A stretch of 64,000 nt of DNA from Nemopilema nomurai (taxonomy: Eukaryota > Cnidaria > Scyphozoa > Rhizostomeae > Rhizostomatidae): NCBI GenBank assembly GCA_003864495.1, contig ML133454.1, positions 1,211,149-1,275,148 on the forward strand. The letters are read 5' to 3'. Shown here in pieces: positions 23,429-35,374 of this stretch; position 1 is the stretch's first letter, and each line of letters opens with the position of its first letter. Below the pieces are notes generated by a model. The model saw nothing but the letters and a program-made list of their open reading frames with translations, had not been told where the DNA came from and did not search any database. Both the position numbers and the translations under genes were made by a program.

Positions 23429-24457
23429 ATGACGGTGAACAAGATGCAGAACCAGAGCTGGACAGATGGGTTCGTTCAGGTATTAGAAACGGGCATTGCT
23501 GATGGATCCTTTGGAGGACTAAATGCAAACTCACGTGGAATTTCATTTGGGAGATCAGCTGGTAACGATAGTCCAGGACAATGTCTGATATCAATAGCAA
23601 ATTACAACTTCTACAATTCAGCAAATTCAAAAAGTATTATGCCTTCGGGAATGACATTCAAAGATAGTTACAAAACAGCAGACAATCTTCCGGATTTGAG
23701 AAGCGACCAATACCTCACAAAATACACACAAAACAATCTATTTGATCTAACTGGTAGGTTTAAAATATTTTTATCCATCTATATCTATCTCTAATCTAGT
23801 CGTAGCCGCGCTCTCCTTTCAGAAAAAGTCTACCTAGATGATTTCTAGACGATTGTGAATCTCTCTGAAAAAATCACCTGATGCGTGATTTCGAAGAAAT
23901 ATGAAACTACACCAAATATTGCTTAGGGTGACAGGTGCACAAATCAAAACTGTAATTCAAAATATGAGCTGCATGAATGCCATAAAAGCTCTAGTTATAC
24001 CACTACGAGGACAAAGAACTAGAAACATTAGGACATATCACTTGCTGCAGAAAATCAACTGAATGATACTAGATTAACATTAAATTTATTCATCTCTCTT
24101 AAAGCACTATAAATACTCCTTGTTTTGTTTAATTCTGGCGACGAAGAATGCCTATCTCCCTCTTGATTTGTTTTAGATCAGGAAGCTTTCAAACCAAGAA
24201 CAAGAAGAAGACTTCGAACGATATTTACGAATGAGCAAGTCAAATTGCTAGAGGCAGCCTACGGCCATAGCAAATATCCAGATACAAATGTGAAAAGAAA
24301 GATCGCTGCTCGACTTGACCTTCCTGTGGACAGAATTCAGGTGTGGTTTCAGAACAAGCGGACCAGAGACCAAAAGCTCCGTCGTAGCAAGGGTGAAAGC
24401 AAATTGGAGGAGAAACCGCAGACAAGCGAAGAGAAAACGTACGATCTTAAAACGTAA
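23429..24457 (+). CDS. PRD-like (Q50) homeobox transcription factor, two exons
   Basis: Exons 23429-23753 and 24177-24457 join in phase 1 (GTAGGT donor, TTTTAG acceptor) to give 201 residues. ATG 23429 is directly preceded by an in-frame TGA, which fixes the start. The homeodomain spans 24203-24382: R5, F8, L16, W48, F49, Q50, N51 and R53 are present, while position 20 is Tyr instead of the usual Phe. Helix 3 is VWFQNKRTRDQK, and LPVDR precedes it exactly as in the neighbouring minus-strand gene. Both genes also have a phase-1 intron shortly before the homeodomain, suggesting an old tandem duplication with inversion. The N-terminal 110 residues are polar and unrecognised, without a paired domain. 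DNA binding in the nucleus follows from the family; targets are unknown. Confidence 0.85.
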
Positions 24458-24481
24458 ATACTCTGGTGGCATATCTTCTTA

Positions 24482-24487
24482 AATAAA
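24482..24487 (+). terminator. Poly(A) signal of the plus-strand homeobox gene
   Basis: AATAAA lies 25 bp after the stop codon, which would give a very short 3' UTR. Confidence 0.5.
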
Positions 24488-25913
24488 GAAGCTTGCCAGC
24501 TGAATCCAGTTCCAACCTCATATGAACTCCTTTAATTTGAGACACACTACCCTGTACACCTTACCGAATCTTGCAATCTAAACTCTCACAAGTTGTAGAA
24601 GATCAAACCTAAACTTATCTCTGTTTCCTTTTCATTTGCTGTAAGCCCTTGCCTTGTCACATTCAAAGAAGATTGAATTTCAATGCATTTTTATCTTTAG
24701 GTCGCTACGAGAACAACCAAAGTGACTGGTAGTTTAAGACAATGAGACACGCTTTGCGAGAGAAGAGGAAGACCAAGACAAAACTGAAGTTGGAATGTCA
24801 AAAAGACGATCAAACGACAAAACTCAGTAGAATTATAATAGCCTAGCAAATCTAAGCAAAAAAAATTAATCAACTAATTCAACCAGAGATTCTGACATTG
24901 AAAAGCAGTAAGGGAAGGAGAGTATATAGGCATCTGGTGACCATGCTCCATTTACAGGATGTCCTTTGAGCCCTCTAAACTGCTTTAAAGCGCTTTGTCT
25001 AGCACTCGCGTTATACCCAAAGATGGTGATAGGACGGACAGATGTGACTGGGCATTGACTTGAGTGGAAGCCTGTCTGGGCAAACAGGGTACCAAGGCAG
25101 CGGTTAGGTTATCCTCGTTTTCGTGGCTTCCTTCGACCTCTTGTCTATGAGTTTGCCGTTGAGGTCAAACATAGTTGAATTCTAGCACAGAATTATATAG
25201 GTGCAAAAACGTATATCTGTCAGTTATTCTTATTCACGATAAGAGTATATGGTATAAGAGAAGTTTTTCTCTTTGTTACGGTTGCGAAGAGATGTATCGG
25301 AAGACGAACTTAGTATATCAATGAATCTGATAATTAGTTGTATGATAGCATAAAGTAAACAGTTATTTGACCAAAACCAAACGAAATACTGTTGGAAAGG
25401 GTTTTGCCCAGTTTATCAAAAGAGAAAATATCTCTCGGAAAGCTAAGGGAAAATTTAACAACAGGTCTGCAGTTGGTTAGCGCAGAAAACACTACGAAAA
25501 GCAGATCAAAAAACATAATAAAATTACTAGGAGCATACTAAGTTAGGCAATGGAGCTTTTCTCAAAAATATATCCGTAATATCAAGGTATTATACGAAAC
25601 GAAGTATAAAGTTCCCTTGACTATCAAAGCCGTTGCACGACACAGTAAGGTGCGCTTATTTCATCACACATACAAATACACAAGTGAAAGAGCGTCTAGC
25701 AATGCCTTCTTCTACATCCTAGCAATGCCGAGCGATGTCTTTACAGTAGAACTGTTCACTCAAGATAATGAGTCATTACTTACATGGCTAATTGCGCAAA
25801 ACTTAACAATACATTTCGTAATTCTGGAGGAACCAGAGCACATAGCAAGATGTCATGCATCTTAGACTAGTTTGTTGAACAATTTACATTTGCGTGCAAT
25901 TATGTGAAATCTG
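24488..25913. other. Convergent intergenic region
   Basis: This lies between the 3' ends of the homeobox gene (+) and the coiled-coil gene (-). Only short frames occur (longest 82 codons at 25617-25865) and none was recognised. Confidence 0.4.
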
Positions 25914-25919
25914 TTTATT
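25914..25919 (-). terminator. Poly(A) signal of the minus-strand coiled-coil gene
   Basis: TTTATT on the + strand reads AATAAA on the minus strand, about 90 bp past the stop codon at 26007. Confidence 0.5.
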
Positions 25920-26006
25920 CTGTTAAGAGAAAAATTGCACACTTGTTTCATCTATTATGAATAAATATGCCAAATTGCCGCAGACCTAAGTGCCCAGAGA
26001 TCTCCT

Positions 26007-29000
26007 TCACTCCGGCTTGGAATTCTTCTTGACCTCAGTCTTGTCGCCGCGTGCACTACCTGTGTTCTTCGTCTGTTCCTCGTGTGTTTTGCTTCCTTCG
26101 ACCACTGTATGAAAAGGATCAGATGGGTTCTTTTCTTCATTTTTTTCTTTTTCGCCGTCTTCACTCTGCAGTGGAAAACTTTGAAGATGTTGATCGGCTC
26201 CTGCCCCCTTCATTTCCTCTGGTTCTTCATCTGGCGAAGGTGGAGTAGCAGAATCTTTCTCCTCAAGTTCACCATTTTCTGTCTGTTCAAGTCCAATATT
26301 CCCAAATTTTTTTCTAATGACATCTTCGACTAGAGCTTTATCATCTGGTATCACTTTATTTATTTTGTCCTCCTCCCGCTTGATTGAACCATCAGAATCC
26401 TTTTCTTCACCATTCTCCCTAGCACTATCGTGCACTTTTCTCTCATTGTCCACTAAGGGCTCCTTCTTGACACCATCATCTACTTGTGACATTGCCACAT
26501 CGGAGTTTGTTTCATCGTCACTCCCCATTGTCTTTTCCTTGTTCTTCGCTTCTGTCTTGTCAACCTCAGGCAATTCCATGGCATTGACATTTGACTGAGT
26601 GGAAGGTCCATTTTGAGATGCTGAAGGACTTGTTTTCACTGACGAAGGAGAAGAAGTAGTTGCGAGCTTAGAGTCGTTAGATTCGACCTCTTCGGGGGTT
26701 TTCGTCGTATTCTCAGCTTCTTTACGCGACTTCCTGCTTTTATCAATCTTTAACTTTGTTTCACCGGTCAACTTTTTCTGTCTTTTACCAAATGATTCTT
26801 TCACTAGAATAAAAAAACAGATAAAAGATATATAAAAGATAAAACAAACCATGTAGCATGAAAAAGAAACCTTCCAGCCCTGAATAATACTAGAATTAAA
26901 TTGACATATCCAATTTAAATAACAAATTACTGAGATAATCGAAAAAAGAAAATTTAGCATTGTCTTAGTTTGTATTAACAAAGAAAAAAAAATTTTGCAA
27001 TCTAAGGAAAGAGACCCAGAGCAGGGAACGTTTTATGCAATATCAGATCAAGGACCCAGAGCAAGGAACGTTTTATGCAATATCAGATCAAGGACCCAGA
27101 GCGAGGAACGTTTTATGCAATATCAGATCAAAGACCCAGAGCAAGGAACGTTTTATGCAGTATCAGATCAAGGACCCAGAGCAAGGAACGTTTTATGCAA
27201 TATCAGATCAAGGACCCAGAGCAAGGAACGTTTTATGCAATATCAGATCAAGGACCCAGAGCAAGGAACGTTTTATGCAATATCAATGTATAGTTTACTG
27301 CAGCATAAACATAGTCTCAATAGCCTGTATTAGTGCAAAGTTAACAAGTACTAGAAAACAAAAAGTACTTACAAAAAGGTGCCAGTGACCAAAGCAAAAT
27401 CAAAAGCAAAATCCTGAAACCCTGAGTTAATGTGGATAGGGCATATGGCAGGTCTAATTCTCTAGTAATCCTTTCATGGAAGTTATCATATTTTTGATAT
27501 TGTGTTGAGGATCAATCTCCTATAAGCTTCATAAGTTCTACAGAGACATCTAAAGGTTTGTAGTACAAACTACCTGCTGCTTTCTCTTCTGATTCAGGTG
27601 TCCCCTTGTTTTTAGACTTTGACTGTTCTTTGTTTTTCTCCGCCTTCTTAGCCTTGTTTGAACCATCCAACTTGTTTTTTGCATCCCTCTTGAGTAACAG
27701 TGAATGTGATTCCTTACACTTTTGCATATCATTTCTCAGCTTAGCACTGTTGAAAATGAAAGGTGAAGGAAAACAGATTCAAAGTCAGCAATAATGTACA
27801 TTTATCGATGATTTCAAGCTATGGCACTGGAACATATATCTCACATTGAATAAACTTATTTCATAAAGAAAGTACATTAGGCTTTACTCTTGCACTAACA
27901 GATACTTTACAACAGACAATCCATAAAACAGACTCCATTTTATATGTGTAGTGATATTTATATGCAGTATGTTGGTAGTATTAGCAAGGCATTTGTTATA
28001 AAAGAAATGGAGTAAAGCAAATGAATTTCCTTCAGTGATCAAACCCGTAGAGTTAAAGCAATCATTGGTTATATCAACAGGGGACACATGAAATGATTGA
28101 GTTCATAAGATAAAATGGTTAGAGCTCTTCATAAGTGCATAATCAAAACCAGGCCTTTTCGTTTTGCGCGGGCGATCGCCCTCGCCAGATCATTGACGCG
28201 GGCAGATGACCGCCCTCGCAAAAACATGTGTCGCCCACAAGAGAAAGGAAGAGCATGTGGCTATTTTTGCTGTCTCTATTATTCAATTCAGTACTCAGTA
28301 CTTCAATTCGATACTAGAACGGGCTGTTTATATTTATTTAGAGAAAAATGGAAAGACTGTTGTAGAGGAGCCTCAAAGTAAAAGGCTTTGCGTTGAGGCT
28401 CCAAGATAATATGAAAACATAGACGATGCCATCGGAGAGGACGAGAGTTTTCAAGCGAGTCGGAATAAGATTTCGATTCATACTCTGAAGAAGAACTTTA
28501 AAAAAGCGAACTTTGATTGATTTCAAGTCTGATCTTCTATGTTTTTTCTTAGCTGGTCAAACGTGTTTTCTCTTTGCCCGTTCCTAAAAGTCACGGTATT
28601 CCTATATGAAAGGTCATTATAAATCTTCAAAATGGCAATAAAAAGCGGAACAAGTTTTTGCATACTAAAAGTACTTTTTCGTCCGACACTCCTCAGAGTA
28701 TGCAAACGTCGGAAAATAACCAAAAGCTGACCGAATAAATAACCAGTTGCGGATCGAAAACACTAGAGGGTGACAAGAAGAGCGCATGATTGGTTATCTT
28801 TTACCAATCACACCTAACTCTTGAAGAGCCCAAGGAAAAAGACGAACTCTTTCTGTCTACAAAGAATAGGATTTTCCATCGAAATATAGACAGACTCCAA
28901 AACACCTAGGTGGAAAGACGACCTAGCTAGCTTGCCCAATTATACGAAAATAATACATATTATTATAAATCATTACATTCGATCACACATTATAAATCAT

Positions 29001-32000
29001 TACATCAAACGTTAGGCAATCGCTCGGAGATAATACCCTAACTTCTCCTCAGGTCCTGAAGGACTTCCTTTTAACAAATATTGTTAGACGGGCGATCGCC
29101 CTCGTAAGCTGAACCACGCGGGCAGTTCGTTGCCCATGCGAAAATTTATTCACGAAAAGGCCTGATCAAAACTATCATATTAATCGACAGAAGGAATGAT
29201 AAACAATTGAACTCAAATGGAAATGGGCTTCCCCATAATTAAATGATGGTCAATTGAAATGAGAAACATCAATAAAGGCTGTTTATATGGTGCATGGAAA
29301 AAATTAGTTTCAACATTCAGTTTTAAAAGCACAATTTGAGCAAAATTCAATGAAATCAATCAAAGTCCTTAAAATCAGCAATTAAAGAAGAAAACCAATT
29401 AATTTTTCAAATTTAAAACTCACCAATCCTCTGCCAGCTTTATTTTGTCCTTCTCTAATTCAGAATACTTGTCTTGAAGCTTTTGATAATCAGCACCAGT
29501 TGTTTTCAATAGTTCTGCAAAGAATATTGGTGTACATACAAAATTTAAGTTCTTATAAAGAACATGACTGGTAAGCACATTGACATGTTGTTTACACTAA
29601 AAAGACTTTTTTGTTTCATAATACAATGGACTAATTGTGTGAATGTTTGCTTGCATAAAAAGTTGCTTAGATGCAGCTAATTAGATAATCATGCTGCTCA
29701 ACATTTGAATGTGATGTGACAATACAGAAAACAGGGGCTTTTAAGCCTTATTATGGATGAGGCATCTGATAAAAATTGGTCAATAATTACACTAGAAAAT
29801 CTGCCTAAATGGATTTACTTGAGCCATAGCAACCTATTAGGGACCTTTGGCTAAACAAAGTTTAGAAGTTTTGAAAATTCATCAATATGCAGTTGTTATT
29901 TCACACAAAGACCAAAACTAGTAAAAATGCTTCCTTTTCTCCTAAGTGCATTAAAGTACCTTTTTATAGCAAAATCAATACATTAAACATCATGGATCAC
30001 TGTGCTTACTTAATCAAAAAGTACATTATTCAATAGTGGAGCAAAGGTGTGTGATAACTACTTGTTTGACTTGGGTAAAATTGATAGTTATTTGTTCAAA
30101 AAATGCCAGTTCACATTACGAAAAAATTGGTTAAATTTATAAATATAGCAAGAAAGGGATGCTACCAGAGTTGATTTCTGCAGATGGCCCTGAGCAACAT
30201 TGAGAGGCCTTGATAGTTTTCATGCAACTTTTGGTACAATAATTTGAAATTTCAAAAATGGTAACTAGCTATCCTTATTGCTGAACAAGGAAAAGAATGA
30301 TACATTGAACTGGTTTTGTTTTTAACACTTACAGTATTTTAAATGTCCTGATTAGAAAAGGTCCAAGAAAATTAGCTTACATAGCTGGAAACATAGGGTG
30401 GTGGCTTTAGGAAATAAAGGAAACTAGGCTGAAATACTCTGAATTGCTTTTTTTGCATCAGGCAGTATAGGATTCAGAAGTTGGAGTGCATTTGATAACT
30501 TGTTCGATTCTAATATGTCCTCTAATTATTACATTTCTTTATTTTTTATCCTTAATCCTCTTGTCTACATCTCTCCATGGACTGGTAAAGAGCTGAAAAA
30601 GAAGACTTTTTACTGCAAGATATGCTTCAGCCTTAGAAGACCCGAGGTACAAAATAGGTCTAAGCTGTGCTTGTGTGCCAAAATAGAGGCACCAACTGCT
30701 AGATATAAATGACAAACTTGAACTTGAAAAGGTGAATCCAGTTTAAAAGTTTTTTTATCCTGATTTCATAGAATCCTTATCTGCAATCTACTTGACCAAA
30801 AACCTGGTAACCATTTTGTTGCTGTGCCTTTTCTTAAATACCCACTATATTTACATTTGGTGGATTTTCTGAAAAACCAAATAGGGGGACTTAGAGCTAT
30901 CATCTGTTTTCTGAAGACCCTCAGATGTTTTATTTACAGTTAACATAGAGCAAGTGTGCAGAATCAAATCAATGAATACACACTATTTACTGTTTTTGGT
31001 ACAGCACAGGTGTCTTTTGTGAATGAAAAATGTTCATTTAATCTAAGGAAAGAGTAACTGAAATTTTTTTTAATTTGGGGAAAAATAATTATGTTACATT
31101 GTCAAACACCTACCTTTGAGGTGCTTAATCTTTGCCACAAAGACATCTTGGTCTGCTTCTGAGCTAAGATGATCTAGGTTTACATCTTTCAGCAGATCCA
31201 AAAGATTTTTCTGAAATATTTTTCCAAATCAAATCAATGATGTTGATATTGTGTTGATAACTCAAGATAAAGCTGTAAATTGTACCATGTCATGGCATGG
31301 ACTTGATACATTATTAAATCTCAAAGTATTAATAACTTCTACAGATCTTCTCATCAGGTATTCTATAGGAAGGTAGATTGGCAGAAAATCTTAATTCAAA
31401 TATTGGGGGTAGTTCTAGCTGCATACTTTCAGAAAGCAAGTCTTCCATTAAACTACAGCACTCGCCAAAGGAAACTTTGCTTACTGGCTACATTGCTATG
31501 CATTTTGAGACCATTCAAGCCAAGAAGTCGTCGTGATTCCACTGCGGCATTCCATTTTGCCAAAAGAAACTGCACCCGCTTTTTGCTGTCCATGCTGAAA
31601 TTATCAATGATGGAAAAACAATGAAAAATATTAACTTACCTCTCTTTGCAAAGAAGAGCCTTCGCATTTTTTCACTCTTTCTTCTGCACCTTTATAATCA
31701 GCCTTTAAATCTGCCATTTCAGTAGCACATCTGCTTCTTTGCTTTTGCTCCGTTTCTGCATTTTGTTTCTCGCTGGACATTCTCTCCTCCATTTCTACCA
31801 TTCGATTAGAAAGCAGTGTGTTTTTCTTTTCCATTGCATTTTTATGAGTTGTCATGTCCTTCAACTTACTGTATGTGGTAACCACCAATCTCTTAAGCGT
31901 CCTACTTTCCGATGACAAAGTCCATGAATAATATGACAAAATACAAATGATAACAAATGATCCAATGATTGCTATAGTGAACTGGCTGTTTTTCCGAGAC

Positions 32001-32053
32001 ATGTTTCCCCCAACGTGATGCGAAAGCATAATTTCACCAGCCTGGCATTTCAA
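26007..32053 (-). CDS. Type II membrane coiled-coil protein resembling GOLM1/GOLM2
   Basis: Five exons in transcript order: 31640-32053, 31114-31210, 29424-29514, 27574-27746, 26007-26803, with phases 0, 1, 2, 1 agreeing at each junction. The product is 523 residues from ATG 32053, or 506 from the better-placed MSRKNSQ at 32002. One hydrophobic segment (FTIAIIGSFVIICILSYYSW) lies close to the N-terminus with no cleavage site, so a signal-anchor is likely. Then comes a heptad-like coiled coil through exons 1-4, and a long acidic, disordered tail rich in Glu, Asp, Lys and Ser. This layout (short cytoplasmic end, signal-anchor, luminal coiled coil, acidic tail) is that of the Golgi proteins GOLM1/GP73 and GOLM2/CASC4. 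The match is by architecture and length, not a diagnostic motif, so orthology is tentative. If exon 4 is read through, it ends 17 codons later in its own stop. Confidence 0.72.
26999..27287 (+). repeat. 40-bp tandem repeat array, about seven copies, in an intron
   Basis: The unit is a 40-bp sequence containing CAGATCAAGGACCCAGAGCA and then AGGAACGTTTTATGCAATAT. Copies differ by single bases (GCGAGG for GCAAGG near 27100, CAAAGAC near 27130, GCAGTAT near 27158). Because 40 is not a multiple of 3, the array produces overlapping frames in all three + registers; these are artefacts. It lies in the last intron (26804-27573) of the minus-strand coiled-coil gene. Confidence 0.92.
28150..29164. mobile_element. 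Non-autonomous hAT-type element (1,015 bp) in an intron
   Basis: Perfect 13-bp inverted ends CAGGCCTTTTCGT (28150-28162) and ACGAAAAGGCCTG (29152-29164) are flanked by the 8-bp direct repeat ATCAAAAC at 28142-28149 and 29165-29172. An 8-bp duplication with ends starting CAGG is characteristic of the hAT superfamily. Each end also carries the perfect palindrome GGGCGATCGCCC (28170-28181 and 29090-29101) within a roughly 55-bp subterminal segment repeated in direct orientation. No transposase frame is present, so it must have been mobilised in trans. The host intron is 27747-29423. Confidence 0.88.
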
Positions 32054-32859
32054 TAGCGCCTTGCAAAGGTTGGCAACCTAAATTATTACCGCGGTCCCCT
32101 GTGCGTTGTGGTGTTGTTCAAGAAACAGACATTCAACTCAAGCATTCAATTACACTGAATTGCATTGAATTGTATAGAAACATGAATGAACAAACATGGA
32201 AGCAATAGACCCAACAGGGACACAATAATTGATTTGGGAGATCAAGATCATTCACGCAGATTCAATTTGCTTTTATCAAACTGCGTAAAAGGGTTGCTAG
32301 ACTTCGCTGATGTGAATTTTTTTCTCTTCACGGGTATGCTAGGTTTGAAGACCAATCGCTAGGCAGGGTTACAGGAGCTGAGCGCAATATCATAGATAGA
32401 ATAAAGGGCTACGCGAGTTCAGATTTCTTCTAGAAAAGGCCAAATACTGAGAAATAATTTTCCCTCATTTTCAATCAAAATAGATGCGTTTGCGTTTTAA
32501 GTGTCCACATTTTGTTAAAGCATCTAAAATCCAGATCTAGATAATTTTGTGCTACGGGTTCGAAATATTGATATATTAAGGACGTATATGGAGCATGCAG
32601 TCTCAATTTTATGTTTAAATCTCGTTTTCACCCAAAAAGGACAAAAGGCTACTTGAAAAGTTTCCTCCTGTTTTAGAATTTTTTCTAAATTTATTGTAAT
32701 GGCCAATTTCGGTATACAATCTGTAAGGATCTACATTTTAAAGCATTTTGTTCTTTCTTGCTCCACTTCATAATAAAGTCTCTTACAAAATTGCATCACA
32801 TTACATCGAAAGAGCCAGCTACGCGTTTAATTTAAAAGCTGTTTAACACCTTATTTGAA

Positions 32860-33310
32860 AGCAAAGCCCTGTCCACACTACCTAGGGCGAACCCTGTTTT
32901 GTCCACACTTGGTTTTCATGTTTTGTAATGTGGACACAAAGTCGGGGCGAACCGATGTTAGCTGATGCTACGCATGCGTAGTTAATTACAACAACAACAA
33001 AACAACGACAACAAAACAAATTTTCCACAAACACGATCAAAATGGAAGTTACCGAAGTCGCAGTTTATTGTATTTTGTCCAAAATGTTCTTCCTGGCAAT
33101 GCAGTTTATTTTTCGGCGCGCAAAATGAAAACACATTCAAATATGCGCATGCGTTAAAATAACTAACCCAGGTTTTGTGTCCACACTAAAAATTCAGAAC
33201 ACTAACCTGGGACCTAGGTCGAACCCACCTCTGGAGATGGGTTAATCTAACCCAGGGCGAACCCATCTAACCATTGCAAAATCTAACCCTGGGTAGCTAA
33301 AACCTGGGGC
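32860..33310. repeat. Segment rich in repeated GTCCACACT and GGGCGAACC motifs, candidate MITE
   Basis: GTCCACACT occurs at 32871, 32901 and 33179, with the inverse GTGGACAC near 32930. GGGCGAACC recurs near 32885, 32944 and 33256, and GCATGCG twice (32970 and 33146 regions). The density of direct and inverted copies of two motifs resembles the subterminal regions of a DNA transposon. I could not define matching ends or a target duplication. Confidence 0.4.
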
Positions 33311-35098
33311 CAAGTGTTACTGAAGCACGTGATCATGTTTGTTTTTGCATTTTGATGCATGTACCAAGATCCTCTGACTGTTTTTGTGAAATGGTGATTG
33401 CGATCAATATAAATGGGAGCTAGAAGAACCTGTGTCATCTGTCGTGCACTATTAATCGATAACTAGTCCAATAGTCTCGATAAAGGCGGTTCTGATCCAT
33501 GGCGAAAACCTCGGTGGAGGGAATTATTGCAAAAAACGATGCCAGAACATTGCACAGCATTCTGAACATGATTGGTTATTCGGCCATCGAGAATGCTAGC
33601 AGAGATTCACTTATGCAAAGGCAATAATGAATAGAAAGTCATCGAAAGGCCAGCTGAAACAAAAAAGTCCGGGCCGGGTCTAGGGTCTTCTTCCAGACAG
33701 TTGTACGATATGCAATAAGAAAGTTTTTTAAATTGAAATGCTTTCGACATTCACTATCAATGATTGTAACGGGAAACTAGAGAACTTAAAAAGTCTGAGT
33801 CTGAAAGGATTAGACATGACTACGAAATTATTATCTCAAAAACTAATTTGAATCCTAAAGAGTTTGAGGAGCATAAAGAACGTTAATAAGATCAAACCAG
33901 CATTGTTCAACAAAAGCTTCTACAGTAACATCCACTAGCGATGACAATGAAACACGTGATAACTTTGATGCGGTAGTGTCGTTGATAGAAATCGCATTCT
34001 TGAAGTTCAGCAATGTTTGTCAGCGGAGACTTTCATGGTAGAGTACAATGGTACAAATGGAAGCAACCATCAAAGAAGGCAGCAATGGAAGCAAGGCAAT
34101 TAGCTTTGTCATGGTGGAGCACCAATTGTTATAAGCAAGGAACGTCTTTGCAGAAATTTCAAAATGAAAAGAAAATAACCAATTTAAGTTTATGGGTTTA
34201 AATTCTTAGAATGGTATCACATTCAAGAGAAATCATCCATTTTCTGTAACATTGTTCAAAACTAAATGTAACATAAAATTTTTCTGTAACATAGAATTTT
34301 GCTGCTTGCCAAAGGCAAAATGAAATTGAAATGTCGTGACCACTTGCGTGTTGAGAACTTTGGTGAGAAAGAACTTTGCACAAACCCTGAGTGAGGTCTA
34401 AGAAGCAAAACAAGCGCAAGTTCTACGCTACCATTGGTGTACTTAAAATATTCAGTGGTTTAAGATACTTGCAATGCTCATTTTTTCAGCTTTAATTATT
34501 CAGGAATGCAATTTTTCCCGGTTACTGCACTTAAAACTCCCCGTACTACAGATACAAATTGCAATTCATTGAATAGTGATTCACTCTTCTGCGTGATTGG
34601 TTACAATCAAACGGCGATTCAGGCTGCGCAAGACGCGGAGGAGCAAATGATGGCGCAAGACCTGGGGTATTTTAGTTGATTGCTAAGGTCACGAGATATT
34701 TACTTATCACTAAATGCACATTATTTGCCGTTGCTACATATTAGGAGTCGAGGATTACTGCACATCGACAAGGAGAGGAAAATGCAACAGCAAAAGCCTT
34801 TAGCGTAACTGTACTCAACGTTCAGATCAGTTCACAGGCGTTGACCTGCACGTGGATGGAATTCCGATTCTTTGTTAAGGAGCGTTCATGTGGCAACGTG
34901 ATCAGCTAGTCCAGTATACGGCTCATTGGATATTCAATGAGCATATTTTCTTCAGGTTACACCTGATGTAGTAGGCAGATGAGAGCGAGAAACGCGGCCA
35001 AATCTGAGGAAAAGATGAATATTACCGACAGACATTCGTTTCTTTAAAGAGTACCTAGGACGTTCCAAGACAGAGTATATGCAGTCAACTACGCAAAG
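33311..35098. other. Gene-free interval
   Basis: Only short frames are present, including a 42-codon one starting at ATG 33499 (MAKTSVEGIIAKNDART). Nothing was recognised on either strand. Confidence 0.35.
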
Positions 35099-35374
35099 AT
35101 GATGCCTCGGTGGAGATTTGCAATAGGGACTTTCCTATTGTTTGCTGTGGCTAATACTGCACACAGCGTAAAAGTCAGAAACATCACGGCTGCAATCGAG
35201 ACATTACGGCCAGATGTGAAGGAGCAAAGTGATTATCTTTTCGAGGAATCTTCGTCGGTGCCTGAAGTCTCTTTTGAGTTCTCAAGCAGCAGAATTCCTG
35301 CGATTGATTATCGACTCTTACTTGTTTTGCCATGCATTCACATTCTGATTTGGTTTTACGTTTGTAAGGGGTAA
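35099..35374 (+). CDS. Possible small secreted or membrane protein (91 aa)
   Basis: The frame starts with a good signal-peptide profile: MMPRWR, a hydrophobic core (FAIGTFLLFAVA) and a small-residue region before HSVKV. A polar middle of about 45 residues follows, then a second hydrophobic stretch near the C-terminus (LLLVLPCIHILIWFYV). It ends FYVCKG. A GTAAGG donor overlaps the end (after IWFYV), so this may be the first exon of a longer gene. AATAAA at 35816-35821 could end the transcript. No homology was recognised; the call rests on the two hydrophobic segments only. Confidence 0.35.
   Translation: MMPRWRFAIGTFLLFAVANTAHSVKVRNITAAIETLRPDVKEQSDYLFEESSSVPEVSFEFSSSRIPAIDYRLLLVLPCIHILIWFYVCKG

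Noticed and set aside
26995..27388. Three overlapping repeat-protein frames
   Set aside because: They arise from the 40-bp tandem array, whose period is not a multiple of three, so the same peptide appears in all registers.
28115..28409. Frames of 67-88 codons at the left end of the hAT element
   Set aside because: They begin at or inside the terminal repeat and do not resemble a hAT transposase; the element is too short to encode one.
28142..29172. CRISPR array or palindromic prokaryotic repeat suggested by GGGCGATCGCCC
   Set aside because: Only two copies, about 920 bp apart, inside a eukaryotic transposon with target-site duplication; no spacer-repeat structure.
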